Assembly: GCA_963790325.1 (NCBI GenBank)
Contig: CAWBNY010000001.1
Span: 124,001-188,000, forward strand
Reading direction: 5' to 3'
DNA from: JAXDMK01 sp963790325
GTDB taxonomy: Bacteria > Actinomycetota > Acidimicrobiia > Acidimicrobiales > AC-14
Length of the DNA: 64,000 nt
Numbering within the stretch: the first letter of the stretch is position 1; every line of letters starts with the position of its first letter. Below, one piece after another: positions 62,201-64,000 of the stretch. The position numbers and the translations under genes are program-made. Below the pieces are notes generated by a model. That model did not search any database and was not told the origin of the DNA. It saw nothing but the letters and a program-made list of their open reading frames with translations.

Positions 62201-64000
62201 GTGCGACCATTCCGACGACGCTGCACCTCAGAGGCCGGGATCCGACGACCGCTGCTGGCGCTCGTGGCGGTGGTGCAGGTGGTCATGGCGACGATCGGCA
62301 CGGTCGCCGCCCCGCCGGCGACGGCGGCGGTCGGCTTCGGGGATGCCACCCCCTTCGGGGCCGGGGCCGGTCCCCAATCGGTCGCCGCCGGAGACCTCGA
62401 CGGCGACGGCGACCTCGACCTGGCGGTGGCCAACATCACCTCCGGCAACGTGTCGGTGCTGCTGGGCGACGGGGCCGGGGGCTTCGGGGCGGCCGCCCAC
62501 TTCGGGGCGGGGAGCGGTCCCGCCTCGGTCACCGCCGGAGACTTCGACGGCGACGGCGACCTCGACCTGGCGGTGGCCAACTTCACCTCCGGCAACGTGT
62601 CGGTGCTGCTGGGCGACGGGGTCGGGGGCTTCGGGGCGGCCGCCCACTTCGGGGCGGGGAGCGGTCCCGCCTCGGTCACCGCCGGAGACTTCGACAGCGA
62701 CGGCGACCTCGACGTGGTGGTGGCCAACCTCCTTTCCGACAACCTGTCGGTGCTGCTGGGCGACGGGGTCGGGGGCTTCGGGGCGGCCGCCCACTTCGGG
62801 GCGGGGAGCGGTCCCGCCTCGGTCACTGCCGGAGACTTCGACGGCGACGGCGACCTCGACCTGGCGGTGGCCAACTCCTCGTCCGACAACCTGTCGGTGC
62901 TGCTGGGCAACGGCGCCGGGGGCTTCGGCGGGGCCACCCACTTCGGGGCCGGAGCCGGTCCCCAATCGGTGACCGCCGGCGACTTCGACGGCGACGGCGA
63001 CCTCGATCTGGCGGCGGCCAACTACTCGTCCGACAACCTGTCGGTGCTGCTGGGCAACGGCGCCGGGGGCTTCGGCGGGGCCACCCACTTCGGGGCCGGA
63101 GCCGGTCCCCAATCGGTGACCGCCGGCGACTTCGACGGCGACGGCGACCTCGACCTGGCGGTAGCCAACTCCTTGTCCGACAACCTGTCGGTGCTGCAGG
63201 GCAGCGGCGCCGGGGGCTTCGGGGGGGTTACCCACTTCGGGGCCGGGGCCGCTCCCCAATCGGTGGCCGCCGGCGACTTCGACGGCGACGGCGACCTCGA
63301 CCTGGCGGTGGCCAACTCCTTCTCCGACAACCTGTCGGTGCTGGCCAACCTGTCTCCCCCCGCGCCGCCCGCTTCGGGTCGGCCACCGGCTTCGGGGCCG
63401 GGACCGGCCCCCAATCGGTGGTCGCCGGCGACTTCGACGGTGACGGCGACCTCGACCTGGCCGTGGCCAACTCCGACTCCGGCAACGTGTCGGTGCTGCT
63501 GGGCGACGGGGCCGGGGCCTTCGGCGCGGCCACCAACTTGGTGACCGGAGCCGGTCCCCAATCGGTGACCGCCGGCGACTTCGACGGTGACGGCGACCTC
63601 GACCTGGCCGTGGCCAACCTCGCCTCCCACACGGTGTCGGTGCTGCTGGGCGACGGGGCCGGAGGCTTCGGGGCGGCCACCAACTTCGTGATCGGGTTCT
63701 TCCCCACCTCGGTCGGCGCCGGCGACTTCGACGGCGACGGCGACCTCGACCTGGCGGTGGCCAACCAATCCCTCGACAGCGTGTCGGTGCTGCTGGGCAA
63801 CGGGGCCGGAGGCTTCGGGGCGGCCACCAACCTCGGGGCGGGGAACGGTCCCGTCTCGGTCACCGCCGGCGACTTCGACGGCGACGGCGACCTCGACCTG
63901 GCGGTGGCCAACTTCTTCTCCGACAACGTGTCGGTGCTGCTGGGCAACGGGGCCGGAGGCTTCGGGGCGGCCACCAACCTCGGCGCCGCCGACGCTCCCG
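62201..64000 (+). CDS. Secreted FG-GAP/VCBS repeat protein (partial at window end; frameshifted)
   Basis: Exported repeat protein whose end lies beyond the window. GTG 62201 begins a signal peptide (basic RPFRRRC, then LLALVAVVQVVMATIGTVAA). Each 49-residue unit carries the calcium loop DFDGDGDLDLAVAN, followed by NLSVLLGNGAGGFG; at least eleven units are seen. The first frame reads cleanly to a run of six C at 63356-63361, then loses the pattern; the next frame resumes FGSATGFGAGTGPQSVVAGD and repeats to 64000, so one base seems missing. FG-GAP arrays form beta-propellers or calcium-stabilised surface structures. The ligand is unknown. Confidence 0.75.
62393..64000 (+). repeat. Near-identical 147-bp tandem repeats coding FG-GAP units
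   Basis: Start points of the conserved Asp-rich loop recur at 62393, 62540, 62687, 62834, 62981, 63128 and 63275, then 63430, 63577, 63724 and 63871: a 147-bp period with one 155-bp interval spanning the frameshift. Several units are identical over long stretches. The array likely evolved by recent unequal exchange and could be mis-assembled. Confidence 0.85.

Noticed and set aside
62393..64000. CRISPR array
   Set aside because: The regular 147-bp spacing comes from coding repeats with the DxDxDG calcium loop; there are no short palindromic repeats with unique spacers, and no cas genes are in the window.

Overview
The window is GC-rich throughout (third codon positions almost all G or C) with many ATGA/GTGA start-stop overlaps. 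The gene order metalloprotease-tilS-hpt-ftsH-folE-folP-folBK-panC-panD-nadB-nadC-coaX-lysS, a LAxTG/class E sortase pair, a SigR/RsrA-type pair and a CeoB/CeoC-type potassium module all point to a high-GC actinobacterium, most likely of the class Acidimicrobiia. That placement is inferred from gene content, not from a marker tree.

Layout. 1-2130: the end of a Tad-type pilus/secretion locus. 2350-6128: a LAKTG surface protein, its class E sortase and a fibronectin-III membrane protein whose 3' end is frameshifted. 6130-9669: a YprA/Hrq1-like helicase, a STAS/anti-sigma kinase pair and an OB-fold protein. 9722-13480: two TrkA/Ceo-type potassium regulatory subunits, a KimA-type potassium importer, and decayed remains of a second importer plus OB-fold gene. 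13498-16884: a DUF985 cupin, a DtxR-type regulator and a proton-pumping pyrophosphatase. 16964-23383: DedA, topA (frameshifted), an MFS transporter, tmk and holB.

23355-31440 (minus strand) is the most notable region: a lasso-peptide-type RiPP cluster. It runs ABC exporter, PAPS sulfotransferase, HPr-kinase-like protein, asparagine-synthetase-type cyclase without a glutaminase domain, a 51-residue precursor, PqqD-like recognition element, B2 transglutaminase-like leader protease, nucleotidyltransferase (frameshifted), and a membrane protein. The precursor carries the expected leader signature and ends in Ser, which suits a kinase-tailored (paeninodin-like) product; the sulfotransferase suggests a further modification.

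31508-45533: tRNA-Thr, then a phosphate and polyphosphate region: PhoR/SenX3-like kinase without membrane segments, PhoB/RegX3-like regulator, ppk, CYTH-CHAD protein, NUDIX hydrolase, SixA-like phosphatase, Ppx/GppA-HD protein, pstB-phoU and pstSCA. Three operons (kinase, pstB, pstS) have 11-bp GTTCAC-type direct repeats at nearly the same distance from a candidate -10 element.

45587-64000: a beta-lactamase-fold protein, sigma/anti-sigma pair, small proteins, then the folate, pantothenate, NAD and CoA housekeeping run ending at lysS. The window closes inside a secreted FG-GAP repeat protein made of near-identical 147-bp units.

Four genes (the FN3 protein, topA, the nucleotidyltransferase, the FG-GAP protein) each look one base short, three of them at runs of 6-7 G or C. 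This suggests systematic homopolymer under-calling rather than four real pseudogenes, though real mutations cannot be excluded from sequence alone.
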